The notes beneath the pieces were generated by a model. The model was not told the origin of the DNA. It made no database searches and saw only the letters and a program-made list of their open reading frames with translations. A stretch of DNA of 64,000 nt from Zasmidium citrigriseum (lineage: Eukaryota > Ascomycota > Dothideomycetes > Mycosphaerellales > Mycosphaerellaceae), in the NCBI GenBank assembly GCA_002786025.1, contig NHNW01000024.1, positions 310,001 to 374,000 on the forward strand, given 5' to 3'. The translations under genes were made by a program, and so were the position numbers. Below, piece by piece: positions 11,401 to 18,922 of this stretch. Each line of letters starts with the position of its first letter. The first letter of the stretch is position 1.

Positions 11401-13410
11401 GGACTGGCCCTTCGTGAGGCTGCGAAGGAAGGAAATAGCATGGTGGTGCATATACTCATGGAACATGGTGCGTGCGTTTTTGATCCGGAGAACAACCTGA
11501 ATGCCATTTTCACCGCAGGCTCGCACGGCCACTGCTTAATCATGGAGATTCTTTTGGACGCACTTCCCCAAAACGCACTGAATCAGGCATGTTCGAGTGC
11601 ACATTTGCTCATTCGCGCGGGCAGAGATTCGGCCGTAGAGTTGATGAGTAGATACGCGAGACTCACATCAGACGTTCTGGTCGAAGCCTGCAACACGAAC
11701 AGCGAGAGGATAGTGCGTCTCGCACTTGATGATGATGTGGATCCCAACCGTCAAGACAGTCATGGACGCCTGCCACTTTTCGTGGCGGCAATACAAGGCA
11801 ACGCGGCAATCGTGAACCTTTTACTACTTCATGGAGCTTATCCTTGTCCTCGACATAGTGACATCGTCCGGGAGACACTCCACAGTCTTCTCGAGCCTTT
11901 GTTGACCAGGCATCGGCATCATGCCAACTATTGGGATCGTGCGAATCGCATCCTTTTGGATGAGCGTCAAGCACATTTGCAGCGCATCCGACAGCAAAGT
12001 CTTGATTACGAACAGACGCTTGCCATCTTGCTTGATTACAACGCACCGGTAGAAAGTAAGCCTGGCCCTTTGGGTACTGCTCTCCATCTGGCCGCACTTG
12101 CTGGATCAAAGCCGATTTTCGCATTGCTTCTTTCTCGGGGTGCAGCAATTGATACGCGGGGCGGACATTTCGACACGGTCTTTGCGGCCGCACTTGAGGG
12201 AGGCAACGAGGATGTCATTGACCTTGCTCTGCGTCAATACGACGCAATAGGTTCGACGATGGCAACGTTGACATCTCTCTTGCTTTCTGCGTGCGATCAT
12301 GCCAACATCAAGGCGATGAAATCTCTCATGCATCACGGAGCTGACCCAAATTCCGCCAACCTCGAAGGCTCCACGCCACTTTCACGAGTACTGTCTGCAG
12401 CCACCTACAGCCCAGGCGGAACGGAACGGATGATCGACGCTCTGGTTAGGCCTGAGACGAGACTCACCGTGACGGAAGAGCATTTAATGGCGGCAACTTC
12501 AATGAAGCACTATGGCCCGGCTCGAGTTCTACATCGACTTCTGGAAAATGGGACCAATATCACCGTGACGGAAAGAGTCATGATCGAAGGACTCCAGAAC
12601 AAATGGCGGTATGGTCCGGACGAATGCTTCCACTTCATCTTGAGCACTCAACGATTGACGACTGTCACTGCCGCAATCATCAACGCTACAGCTGAGGCAA
12701 AGACCCTTCGCTCGTTACTCGAGTATGACCGGGAACTTCCCATAACAGTCGAGATGCTGCAGTCTGCAAGGACACGTGAACTGGCAGTCCTACTACTGGA
12801 GTTCGAGCCCAAGTTGATACCAGACGGAGATTTTCTGAAAGCTGCGATGCGTCTCGAGGACAAGCAACAGAATGCATGCAAGAACATCGTCGAATTGATG
12901 CTGGAACGCAACGCCGCGATACAGGTCACGGAGGACATGCTCGCCATGGCAGAACGCAAAGAAGACCTTGCATCCCTTCTCAGGCACACTGATCCCGAAA
13001 GCTGTCCCATCAACAGAGCGATTCTGGATCCGATATCAAGAGCTTACAAATGCTATGAGCTCCTTCCTCTGCTGCTAGAATTTGACAAAGCTGCTGAGGT
13101 CGCACCTGACATTACTCTGCGGGCTCTTCAGCGGACTGGCGGTCTTGACATCCTCGAGACTTTACTACGCCATGATGCAGACTTCGAAGTCACGGAGGAC
13201 ATGTTCCTCACTGTCTTCGAACGGTGTGATCGCAGTCCGAAAGGCTTCACGAATCCGCAGCCGTTTCTTCGGCTTGTGGAGATATTTGAGAGGTTTGGCA
13301 CACGAATCGAACGAACCCCAAGGATCCAAGCAATGGTGAAGGAAAGGTTCCGGCCTGCAAGTGTGTCTGATGTGAGGAGGCGATATCAAGAGTATGGATT
13401 GTTGGATTGA
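5491..13410 (+). CDS. NACHT-ankyrin NLR-like protein, single exon
   Basis: This intronless frame encodes 2639 residues from the first ATG at 5491. A TTG lies further up in the same frame, but a TGA at 5470-5472 closes it. Residues 1-270 form a helical N-terminal domain with the LPWAAVRFLLQ type motif seen ahead of many fungal NACHT domains (DUF7708-like; exact family not certain). The NTPase follows: Walker A GVRGCGKT at 299-306, Walker B IVIDALDE at 414-421, and a sensor-like FLTTRD. Ankyrin repeats start near residue 793 (HTALYLACCSGN) and run with degenerate stretches to about 2310. The last 300 residues switch to another repeat built on VTEDML/VTEEHL. Fungal NLRs of this layout serve in non-self recognition or as STAND signal switches; many are of unknown function. 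The family assignment is firm; the role is inferred. Confidence 0.9.
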   Translation: MASSSPQMPDLWQEALARLDPETKAKLNLVRSGRNDIVSAALQTVEEKRQLSYKRRWKIKIKPDGQEIVIRDVLEKTAAWIRRFKDVGDIAAQYDPAHASLPWAAVRFLLQASINDLEIHAGIVEDVEMITRLLARFKEFEKVHLSVASNLTPQIELALSELYAMVLECLGSHVRYFKESTGKHIIKAPFRAMDNVFHEKIKSKEAEVLQYGALDDTTRSLSMEAKLVRLFDNALISEKEVEEAEFFELLQWLSPIPFLRDHENVKQGRMPNSGQWLLQHPTFISWKSSSSSSILLLHGVRGCGKTNICSVVVDALLDEQASNPQAAPTAYFYCADVESEQARRSPDDVFRSIVRQLTISTLPQRSVHASISSCYERAKAKAKIEGSPSDVTKLRTKECLDLILENLDNNPATIVIDALDEVSPDMRYLMLESLNEIVRKSANVVKIFLTTRDNTSTFGILKDAQLLRVSHTDNATDIENYTRLIVGAAVTERRLLEGQCSAGLRDQMISHLITGAGEMFIWIKMQLSQLCRLAHEDDIVTAFANTCNSTLDELYAVAFNTIKQSGEISWKVASRTFSWLLYMQEPLSVPQLAALIGRATGASSLTPGDLVRLCMSFVDCSHTAGKTGQLRFSHHSVQEFLKTRTEFEPTAGHALLACDSLSICSIEPASPASPSSQQMSGCMSTYRYAAMYWLYHVRRANIESAGNEVFARVNAFMFDENDTGLMFLMWLDGIADIVKSLPRDHRLKVPLNATPNQAGSPIFALSIFGLLTLFTDHTWPADFDWDQRNDSRHTALYLACCSGNERLVQFLIGMGATVNIETGKHGSALHAACFHGFGSVVEILLANNADVNVGNVYDSAFSAACRGGHEHTFLQLLACNVNISSQATYDAIFESAAQAGFLDAIQLLQKDLDFGKSASDRNRSSTVKAIINGHIGGLRFIIKNASQASEVLPSESVAIAAAYGQMAVVSFLLDEGLEVETPGPLGTPLRSASLLGHEPTVRLLIDRGADVNKNDSVGNALHATAMRGNTHVAKVLLRTGAKVNLRGDYFGTPLQAAAFYGHSAMVHLLLDSGAEVHQKGYAKDAFHAAARGGRHNIISLLLDRGYRETDDSLSQQLAASRDVEYVYGEAPPPLKDLIAEASPRPHRRGRSLQNSSLADFDYDEFGRSDSNGLPHLDVHRLLEATTSPSFTSHESPKKKCETRRTTQARLWTQSSPIEAAASLGHQLVVLQILDDYEARNVLRTTSDQIKWALSQAIGNDHLDVVEAILRLSRIRGDHACHSLDIAAAKGSLRVLTSILDLVPNRGLPQALLETCLVKASARSHDMFMKLLETWSSFYSDSDLQPIASRILMAAARKGNAETAKFVLQRWQGLSEQDIASALISASSSPRGAAVLAIHEAMRPALMSAPLIATCTINAAKSGCLDALRAVLNIFGHVIGQRLWSEALYQAASCGYLSNVKLLLENSSSDQSHLRATLTQALALACTCGHYEVCEFLTEVGADVNGIAECPSSEHLRGFVHRCRDRLSFDDGSSHKGLDSYPEVLYPLEGQQSMVRPDTTLLRPLQACLNGVWWQDHQANQDGILRHLVEAGAVMNELDGGSRSPFRASLTLCSGETIAWLIDKGGAVHSVGIDHIIRTALRRGIDALAIVKALFETEMERSRDAAGLQQLARVVLESTSPSLSHSRSLTDFMLFGEGAILSYLLREDSAIPTTRFQFACLLQMAAVVGDHDYIRLLVERGVDVDFEGFYYGTALQAACRCGHAAIIKYLIEAGADPNAVSGRHRTALKAAATGGHIEAVQILMQDPRTDINLTDDPHRPGFDNCRVYVHGGETALQLAIQGKHFECALQLVRAGAMFDLSQSDTEYLLVSACGGGILELVDTLLAQVLTRGDSKDHTYIFQILIRAAVQHQDVELVRLLLRRLHSTSQGDTEQLRFVDWPAVLCFAARLGHPDITRDVLDASPDLSDRHLGLALREAAKEGNSMVVHILMEHGACVFDPENNLNAIFTAGSHGHCLIMEILLDALPQNALNQACSSAHLLIRAGRDSAVELMSRYARLTSDVLVEACNTNSERIVRLALDDDVDPNRQDSHGRLPLFVAAIQGNAAIVNLLLLHGAYPCPRHSDIVRETLHSLLEPLLTRHRHHANYWDRANRILLDERQAHLQRIRQQSLDYEQTLAILLDYNAPVESKPGPLGTALHLAALAGSKPIFALLLSRGAAIDTRGGHFDTVFAAALEGGNEDVIDLALRQYDAIGSTMATLTSLLLSACDHANIKAMKSLMHHGADPNSANLEGSTPLSRVLSAATYSPGGTERMIDALVRPETRLTVTEEHLMAATSMKHYGPARVLHRLLENGTNITVTERVMIEGLQNKWRYGPDECFHFILSTQRLTTVTAAIINATAEAKTLRSLLEYDRELPITVEMLQSARTRELAVLLLEFEPKLIPDGDFLKAAMRLEDKQQNACKNIVELMLERNAAIQVTEDMLAMAERKEDLASLLRHTDPESCPINRAILDPISRAYKCYELLPLLLEFDKAAEVAPDITLRALQRTGGLDILETLLRHDADFEVTEDMFLTVFERCDRSPKGFTNPQPFLRLVEIFERFGTRIERTPRIQAMVKERFRPASVSDVRRRYQEYGLLD

Positions 13411-13910
13411 AGGAATAGTAGCTTGTTTGAGCGGACCAGATCGTCAGCTGTGTCTTGTTAACCAACGGCCGATAAAATAAGTATCTACTACCCTCCTTCT
13501 TCCGCTCAAACTGGAAGATCAGCTCTCTCCAAGAGAGCACGCGACTCTCAGCTATTGAAATGCTTGTCACACTACTAGCCCTTCTCGAGAAAGTTGGGGA
13601 TTGCTAGAGGCATCTTCCACTTTGACCGGAACACCGAGGGTCGCAAAATAATCGATATCTCGATTCGATCCACGTGGAAGTGAAGTCATTTTTAGAGTTC
13701 GGGCCAGAATCCTTCGCTGAATGCTAGACGCCACCACTCGGCAACCAAGCCTGCGCACTTCACCTCGCGACTTCGCCCGTCGCCCAATGGACTCACCGGC
13801 CTCCCTTCAGCCGTAGACACATAATCAAAAAGAATCCTGGATGGCAGATCCGCAAACTCGCCAGGCCATGTACCGATGAACAGGCCATCCCCCGGAAGGA
13901 GCAGGAGACC
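13411..13910. other. Intergenic region
   Basis: This stretch holds the 3' end of the NLR gene and the upstream region of the next gene. Short minus-strand frames here overlap the next gene's first exon and look like shadows. Nothing else is seen. Confidence 0.45.
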
Positions 13911-15610
13911 ATGGTCGACGAGCTGCCTTTCATCAACTACTCCAACTCCAAGCACGTCGACCGCTCAACGCTCAGCCGCATCCGCAGTCACGCGCAGCAG
14001 AAAGTGCAGGATGAGAAGTGGTCGAAGAAGATCGGGCGGGAGCGTGATGGAGGGACCAAGGTGGTCGTTCCTCGCGTTCCCGAGCGGCAGTGTTTGAAGC
14101 TGGTTTTTGAGAAGCGGTCGAAGAAGGGCGAGTCTTCGGTCAAGAAGGCTAAGAGGAAGCAGTTGGAGGAGGTGAAGAGGGAGGTTGCGACGAAGTTGTG
14201 TCAGACGCTTGCTGTTACTCCTGTGCATAAGCAGGATCCGTTTGATTCGTTTCCGGTGACTTTGAATGCGCAACTAGCGGATTTGTTGCAGAGCTGTGAG
14301 TCTTCATCAGACGCAATACTAACATTCCAGCACTGACGCGGCTGCAGATTATGGCAGTTGGAAATGGGCCAATACCAAATCGAGCATATTCCATGAGACT
14401 ATGAGCAACCCTGTCCTCATCCACAGCTGCCTTGCCATGGCATACCACATATGCCGCCAGGACGAAGTCAGAACAATCGAGCACGAGAGTAAGACCATGG
14501 AGCTAGTCGCCAGTGGAATCAACAACATCGGTAATGTCAGAGGCGATCAACGTCGTGACCAGGCGTGTGCATTGATTTGGGCCATGATCCGTCTCGCCAC
14601 CATCAAAGTCAACCAAGGCCAATTGGACACATCTCTGAACCACTTGAACGCATTGGTCCTCGTGTCGCCGACTCTCAAAGACTTCGAAGGTCATAAGTTC
14701 GCGCTGCATTTGCAGTCTGCCACTGCAAGGTACGCGATACTCCCCGTAATAAGTGCATTTACTGACATCCAGACACAGCCTGTTTCTGGCGAACTACACA
14801 CAAAGCGGCAAAGTCCTACCCTTACTTCATGCACCCTTTGGGCCTATTGGAACGTCTGCCCTTCTCGATGTCAAAGCTCAAGGCTACACCGTACCTGACG
14901 GAGCAGTTCTGCTTGACCCAGTGGTGAAGTGCCTAATAGATCCAGCCATCCTAGACCATATCCTTGCACTCACGGCCCTCTTCAATCTGAGCAAGAAGAT
15001 CGACGACGGCACGGAACAATCCATCCCGCATACTCACACTGGTCGACAAGCGTTCGAAGGAGTCCGAATCGCGCTCCGGCTCGCCCAGCTCGTCCCTCAA
15101 GCCCGAGAAGGCAACGCCGCCTGGCATTCCGACTTCCAGAACTGCCTCCGGCAAACCGCGGTCCTCTTCACCTGGACATTTGCTCGTCGGGTAGACAGCA
15201 AATGGGAAGCAATCTCCTCGGTTCAAAATCAACTCCGCGAACTCGTGAACATGCACTTCCTCTCTGCCGTCCTATCCCGCGGTCGCGGGAATCCATCCCT
15301 CGCCGACCTAGTCCTCTGGATTCTTGTCGTCTGCGGCTCTACGACAACACACCACGACCACAGAGTCTACTACGCCGAGCTAATCCACTCCTGCTTCCCA
15401 GAGCGCAAATCACAACCTTACGAAGAAATGAAAAAGATAGGGGAAGTCCTCCCCTGGATCGATGTACAGGACAATGCACCTGCTGAGGAGTTCTGGAGCA
15501 TCGTCACGGCGGATTCGTTACGCGGTATGAAATCAGAAGATAATGAGCATCATTCGGGACCGTTGTTGGTGGGGTTTGTAAGGCATCGAAGCGACAGTCA
15601 GAAGAGTTAG
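13911..15610 (+). CDS. Fungal transcription factor-like protein without a visible zinc cluster
   Basis: Three exons (13911-14295, 14348-14729, 14773-15610) give 534 residues; both introns are short (52 and 43 bp). The start MVDELPFINYSNSKHVDR, followed by a basic stretch with RIRSHAQQKVQ and WSKKIGRERDG, resembles a large group of filamentous-fungal proteins that pair a short 'FIN...R..VRSHA' leader with the helical fungal-specific transcription factor domain (DUF3468 type). The middle, with ETMSNPVLIHSCLAMAYHIC and RDQACALIWAMIRLA, is all-helical as in that domain. No Zn2Cys6 motif is visible, so DNA binding is not shown. Its target pathway is unknown. The splice frame is well supported, because each junction restores a continuous frame. 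Confidence 0.68.
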
Positions 15611-15653
15611 AATCCATTGGATCAATCCAGTAATGCGAACACATGAACGTCCA

Positions 15654-16209
15654 TCAGAACTCCACCTCCCCCATCAAACACACCAACCGTTCCCCCTCTC
15701 CCGTCCAAGCATCAATCACAACGACATACTCCACCCCTTGCAAACCCCCAAACAAAGTCAAACTCATCTCCCGCGTCTCAACACCACTTTTCACCGGACA
15801 CTCTAAATCCCAAACCCGCTCCAACCCCTCACAAAAATCCAATGTCTCGTCCTCAAACGGGATCAACCGCCCGTCGATTTTCATCGCTGTTTGGATGAGG
15901 ACGCCTGAGCCCTTTGAGATGGCTTGGATGAGATGTGTGTCGAGGGAGATGGTGAGGGAGCGGGTGTTGCTGGGGGAGGTGTGTTAGTTGGGAGGGTGTT
16001 GGGGAGGGGAGGTTGAGGTACTTTTTCGGTTTGCTGAGAGTGAAGTTTAGGGAGCTGATTTGGAGGATGTAGGGTTTCGGATCGGTGCAGTAGGTGAAGG
16101 GGTTGGTGCCTGGGACGAGGTAGTTGTCGTCGTTGACGAGTCGTTGTTGGAAAGGGAGGGCTTGGGTTGTGGCTAGGGCGAAGAGGATGGAGTGGAGGAG
16201 TAGTCGCAT
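15654..16209 (-). CDS. ML-domain lipid-binding protein (NPC2/PG-PI transfer protein-like)
   Basis: Two exons on the minus strand (16209-16022 and 15969-15654), with a 52-bp intron containing an ACTAAC branch site, give 167 residues. The N-terminus MRLLLHSILFALATTQALP is a signal peptide, so I prefer this ATG over one five codons upstream. The mature part shows the ML pattern: NPFTYC (C41), an ISSLNFTLSKP strand, and C109, C120 and C160 placed as in NPC2-like proteins. These bind sterols or phospholipids in the vacuole or secretory lumen; fungal members are called phosphatidylglycerol/phosphatidylinositol transfer protein. NFT at 56-58 and NNT at 63-65 are possible N-glycosylation sites. The mature protein is about 147 residues, near the usual size. 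Confidence 0.82.
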
Positions 16210-16567
16210 TTTGATGTTGTTCAATCATCTGAATATTCTGTAGGGTCGTCTCGAATCGTGGGTTACAAGTTCAGCTGACAATCTGCATTTATCTTTGACT
16301 TGCTACGTGCTTGTCGTTCGCTTTCGCATCCTACACCTCAGAGTAGCAAATGCTGTTCGCACGGGCCTTCAGAGCATTCAACACGGATCGCAGCGTGGAT
16401 GTGAATTGAGGAGAGGAATGAACTTGGGCATCGAAACATTACCATAATACATAAAAGCTAAAACTTCCAGGGTATCACACCATAATCCTCAAGGAAACAC
16501 TCTCTCAGGCCCCAATTTGTCGTTCGTAGGTCATCCCAATCTCATCCAATTCCTCTCTTCGTCCCCT
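16210..16567. other. Short intergenic region
   Basis: This is the upstream region of the ML-domain gene and the 3' end of the stomatin gene, both on the minus strand. No other feature is seen. Confidence 0.4.
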
Positions 16568-17807
16568 TCACATGTTCTCAACCACACGGCTGTTCACCGC
16601 AGTCTGAAGGCTGCCAGTCGGATTGCCGATCTGGTAATCGCCGTGCTGCTGGTAGGCTGAAGGCCCCTCACCCACACCATCGAGAGCCTTGATCGTATGT
16701 TCATTCATAGCCGGAGGACCAGGCATGAAGACGACCTTGCTGTTGGCCGTCTTGGCCATCGCCTGCATGGCCTCGAGGTATCGGATCTGCATAGCCGGAG
16801 CAGAAGACAGAATATCAGCGGCCTGACGCATCAACTTGGCGCTCTCGACTTCGGCGCGGGCGGAGATGACCTTGGCTTCTCCTGTTCGCTTGCTCTGGGC
16901 CGCCATCGACAGGCTGTCCTGGAGCTCTTGACTGAAGACGATGTCCTTGATGAGCATGCTCTCGACAGCTGCGCCCCAGCCCGTAGCTGTCTCTTCGATG
17001 ATCTCGCGGATCGATTGGGCGATCTCTTCGCGGCGTTCGATCACGTCCTGGAGGACGCGGGCGCCGATGACGTGGCGGAGGGTGGTTTGGGTTCGTTCGA
17101 CGAGAGCGGTGCGTAGGTTGGAGATTCCGAAGGCTGCCTTGTGCGGGCTTGTGATGTGGTAGTAGATGACGGATGTGAGGGTCAGGTTGACGTTGTCCTT
17201 GGTCATGCAGACTTGCTTTGGCACCTCCACAATCTACATCACATAGTTAGCTGAAAGAGGCCCTAGATGTCGTCGCAGTGGGTATACTAGCCTGAATTTT
17301 TACATCTTTTCATAATAGAGTTAGCCATTGAACATGCCAGACGTTGATATAGAAGGTATCCTTACCGACTTGGATGAGGTTCTCAGACAGAGGGTTGATC
17401 TTGACGAGACCGGGGTCGACAGCTCTTGAGAAACGACCAAACTTGGTCACGAGACCGACGTTGCCTTGGGCGACAGGCTTGTATGGGTTCTACAATCAAG
17501 AAATCATCAGCATCTCTCCCAAAATCCGAGACCCTCAGGACCCTCAAGTCCAACAACGACGGCTTACCGGGCACACTATGCAGCAGGGAATAGCTCCCAG
17601 CGTTCCGATACAAGAGCCCAGCGAATTGATCATAGAACCGTACCAGCCATGCTGAGCAGCATCCTCAGTATCGGCCTTGATGACTTGGGCGTACGAAGGT
17701 TGCAGGTCCTCGCGCCTGGGCGGTTGGACCTTGACGAGGGGATCTGCCGCGCGCGAGCTCTGGCCGTTCTCAATTGGCGCTTTACCAGTGTCCATGTTGC
17801 CGTTCAT
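16568..17807 (-). CDS. Stomatin/SPFH-domain membrane protein
   Basis: I read four exons: 17807-17568, 17489-17366, 17305-17292 and 17233-16568, giving 347 residues. Residues 1-60 are polar; a short hydrophobic stretch around residues 66-80 (LGAIPCCIVCP) is the membrane hairpin. The SPFH domain follows, with NVGLVTKFGRFSRAVDPGL, DVKIQIVEVPKQVCMTKDNV, YYHITSPHKAAFGI, the coiled RTALVERTQTTLR region and the conserved AAQSKRTGEAKVISARAEVE helix. Stomatins form oligomeric membrane scaffolds and regulate channels. The third exon is only 14 nt and is followed by an intron starting GC. This is required to produce the conserved DVKIQ|IVEVP junction. The C-terminus (about 60 residues) is variable. Family call is very strong. 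Confidence 0.93.
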
Positions 17808-18922
17808 CGTCGAAGATTAGAGTGATTGTCGAAGTGGCGATGCGAAGTGAGCTGATGTTTGTTGTGTAGCAAGCAGCTTGAGATTGCGGGGCGCCGAAGA
17901 ATGCGAGCTTGTCTCGGCGGTGGTGACACTGCCTTTGTATATCGGTGACAACGGAAGGTAAAAGTATCGAATATCAGTGACAAAGAGTGGCGGTAGAGAG
18001 CCAATATATAGCACGTCACTCAAGCTGCGCGATGGAAATGCGGCACGCGTGACAAGAGGAGAGCTGGCAATGAACCACCGCGCGAAGGATTGAGGCGATG
18101 AAGCGTCCTTTCCTCTTTCAAATGGCTAAGCTTTACAGGGCAGGCCTAGCTGAAGTCTGGTTGGTGAGGGAACATGTACAACTCGACTTCTTGCCACACA
18201 CCATTCGACGTTCGTGCATTTCGATGACTTCTCGTCTCTCGACCCATGGTGACGGTGACTTGGCGCAGTTCAGCTTGACTGCCTGAGGAATGGACCTACC
18301 GGACAACGTATATATCAGCGTTTACTTCTATCAGCCTAGAAGTCTATATACATTGCGGCACTGCGGCCTGCGCCAAATTCTGGCACTGTCGCCTCGCGCC
18401 GCACAACCAACAATCATCGAAATACGTCTCGACAAAGAAAGAGGAGTCCATTACGCCTCTCTCTGCAATGCAAGCAGATCACGGCAGACATCATCACGAG
18501 ATCTTCTGCCCAAAAGTGACGGCAATCGGCATCCACCATCGTACTCGGCACCTTAGCGCCGAGCCGCCTCCCCCGCGGAGCACTGACCGGGGTCGTCATG
18601 TGAAGCCTCAGGCCGCTGTTCTTTGAGAGCCAACCCGGTCTTCATTCGCCGGTCCTTTGAGGCGCAGCTTTATCACATGGACGTCGGCAAGGCGAAGGGT
18701 GCGGGAAGGCTTCGGGTTCGCACCAATCCTTGCTGAGCAATGGATGAGGGTGCTATTTTTTGTGTCATCAGAAGAATCTACGTACTGAGGCATTTAATGC
18801 CAAGGGCTAGGTTGTTCTACGCCCTGCGATGGATTCAGTGCGTGATCCAGCATCGGCTCTCAATGTCGAGCATGTGCGGTAATTCTGCTTAGCAGGTGGC
18901 GACAACCACCCAATTCGAGGGA
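17808..18922. other. Stomatin upstream region, no gene seen
   Basis: About 1.1 kb between two minus-strand genes. It holds the stomatin promoter (a CA/CT-rich leader just upstream of 17807) and the 3' end of the ATPase gene. The GGTTCGCACC near 18715 resembles a tRNA T-arm, but no cloverleaf can be built around it. Confidence 0.45.

Noticed and set aside
18700..18740. tRNA-like T-arm GGTTCGCACC
   Set aside because: No acceptor stem, D-arm or anticodon arm can be found around it.
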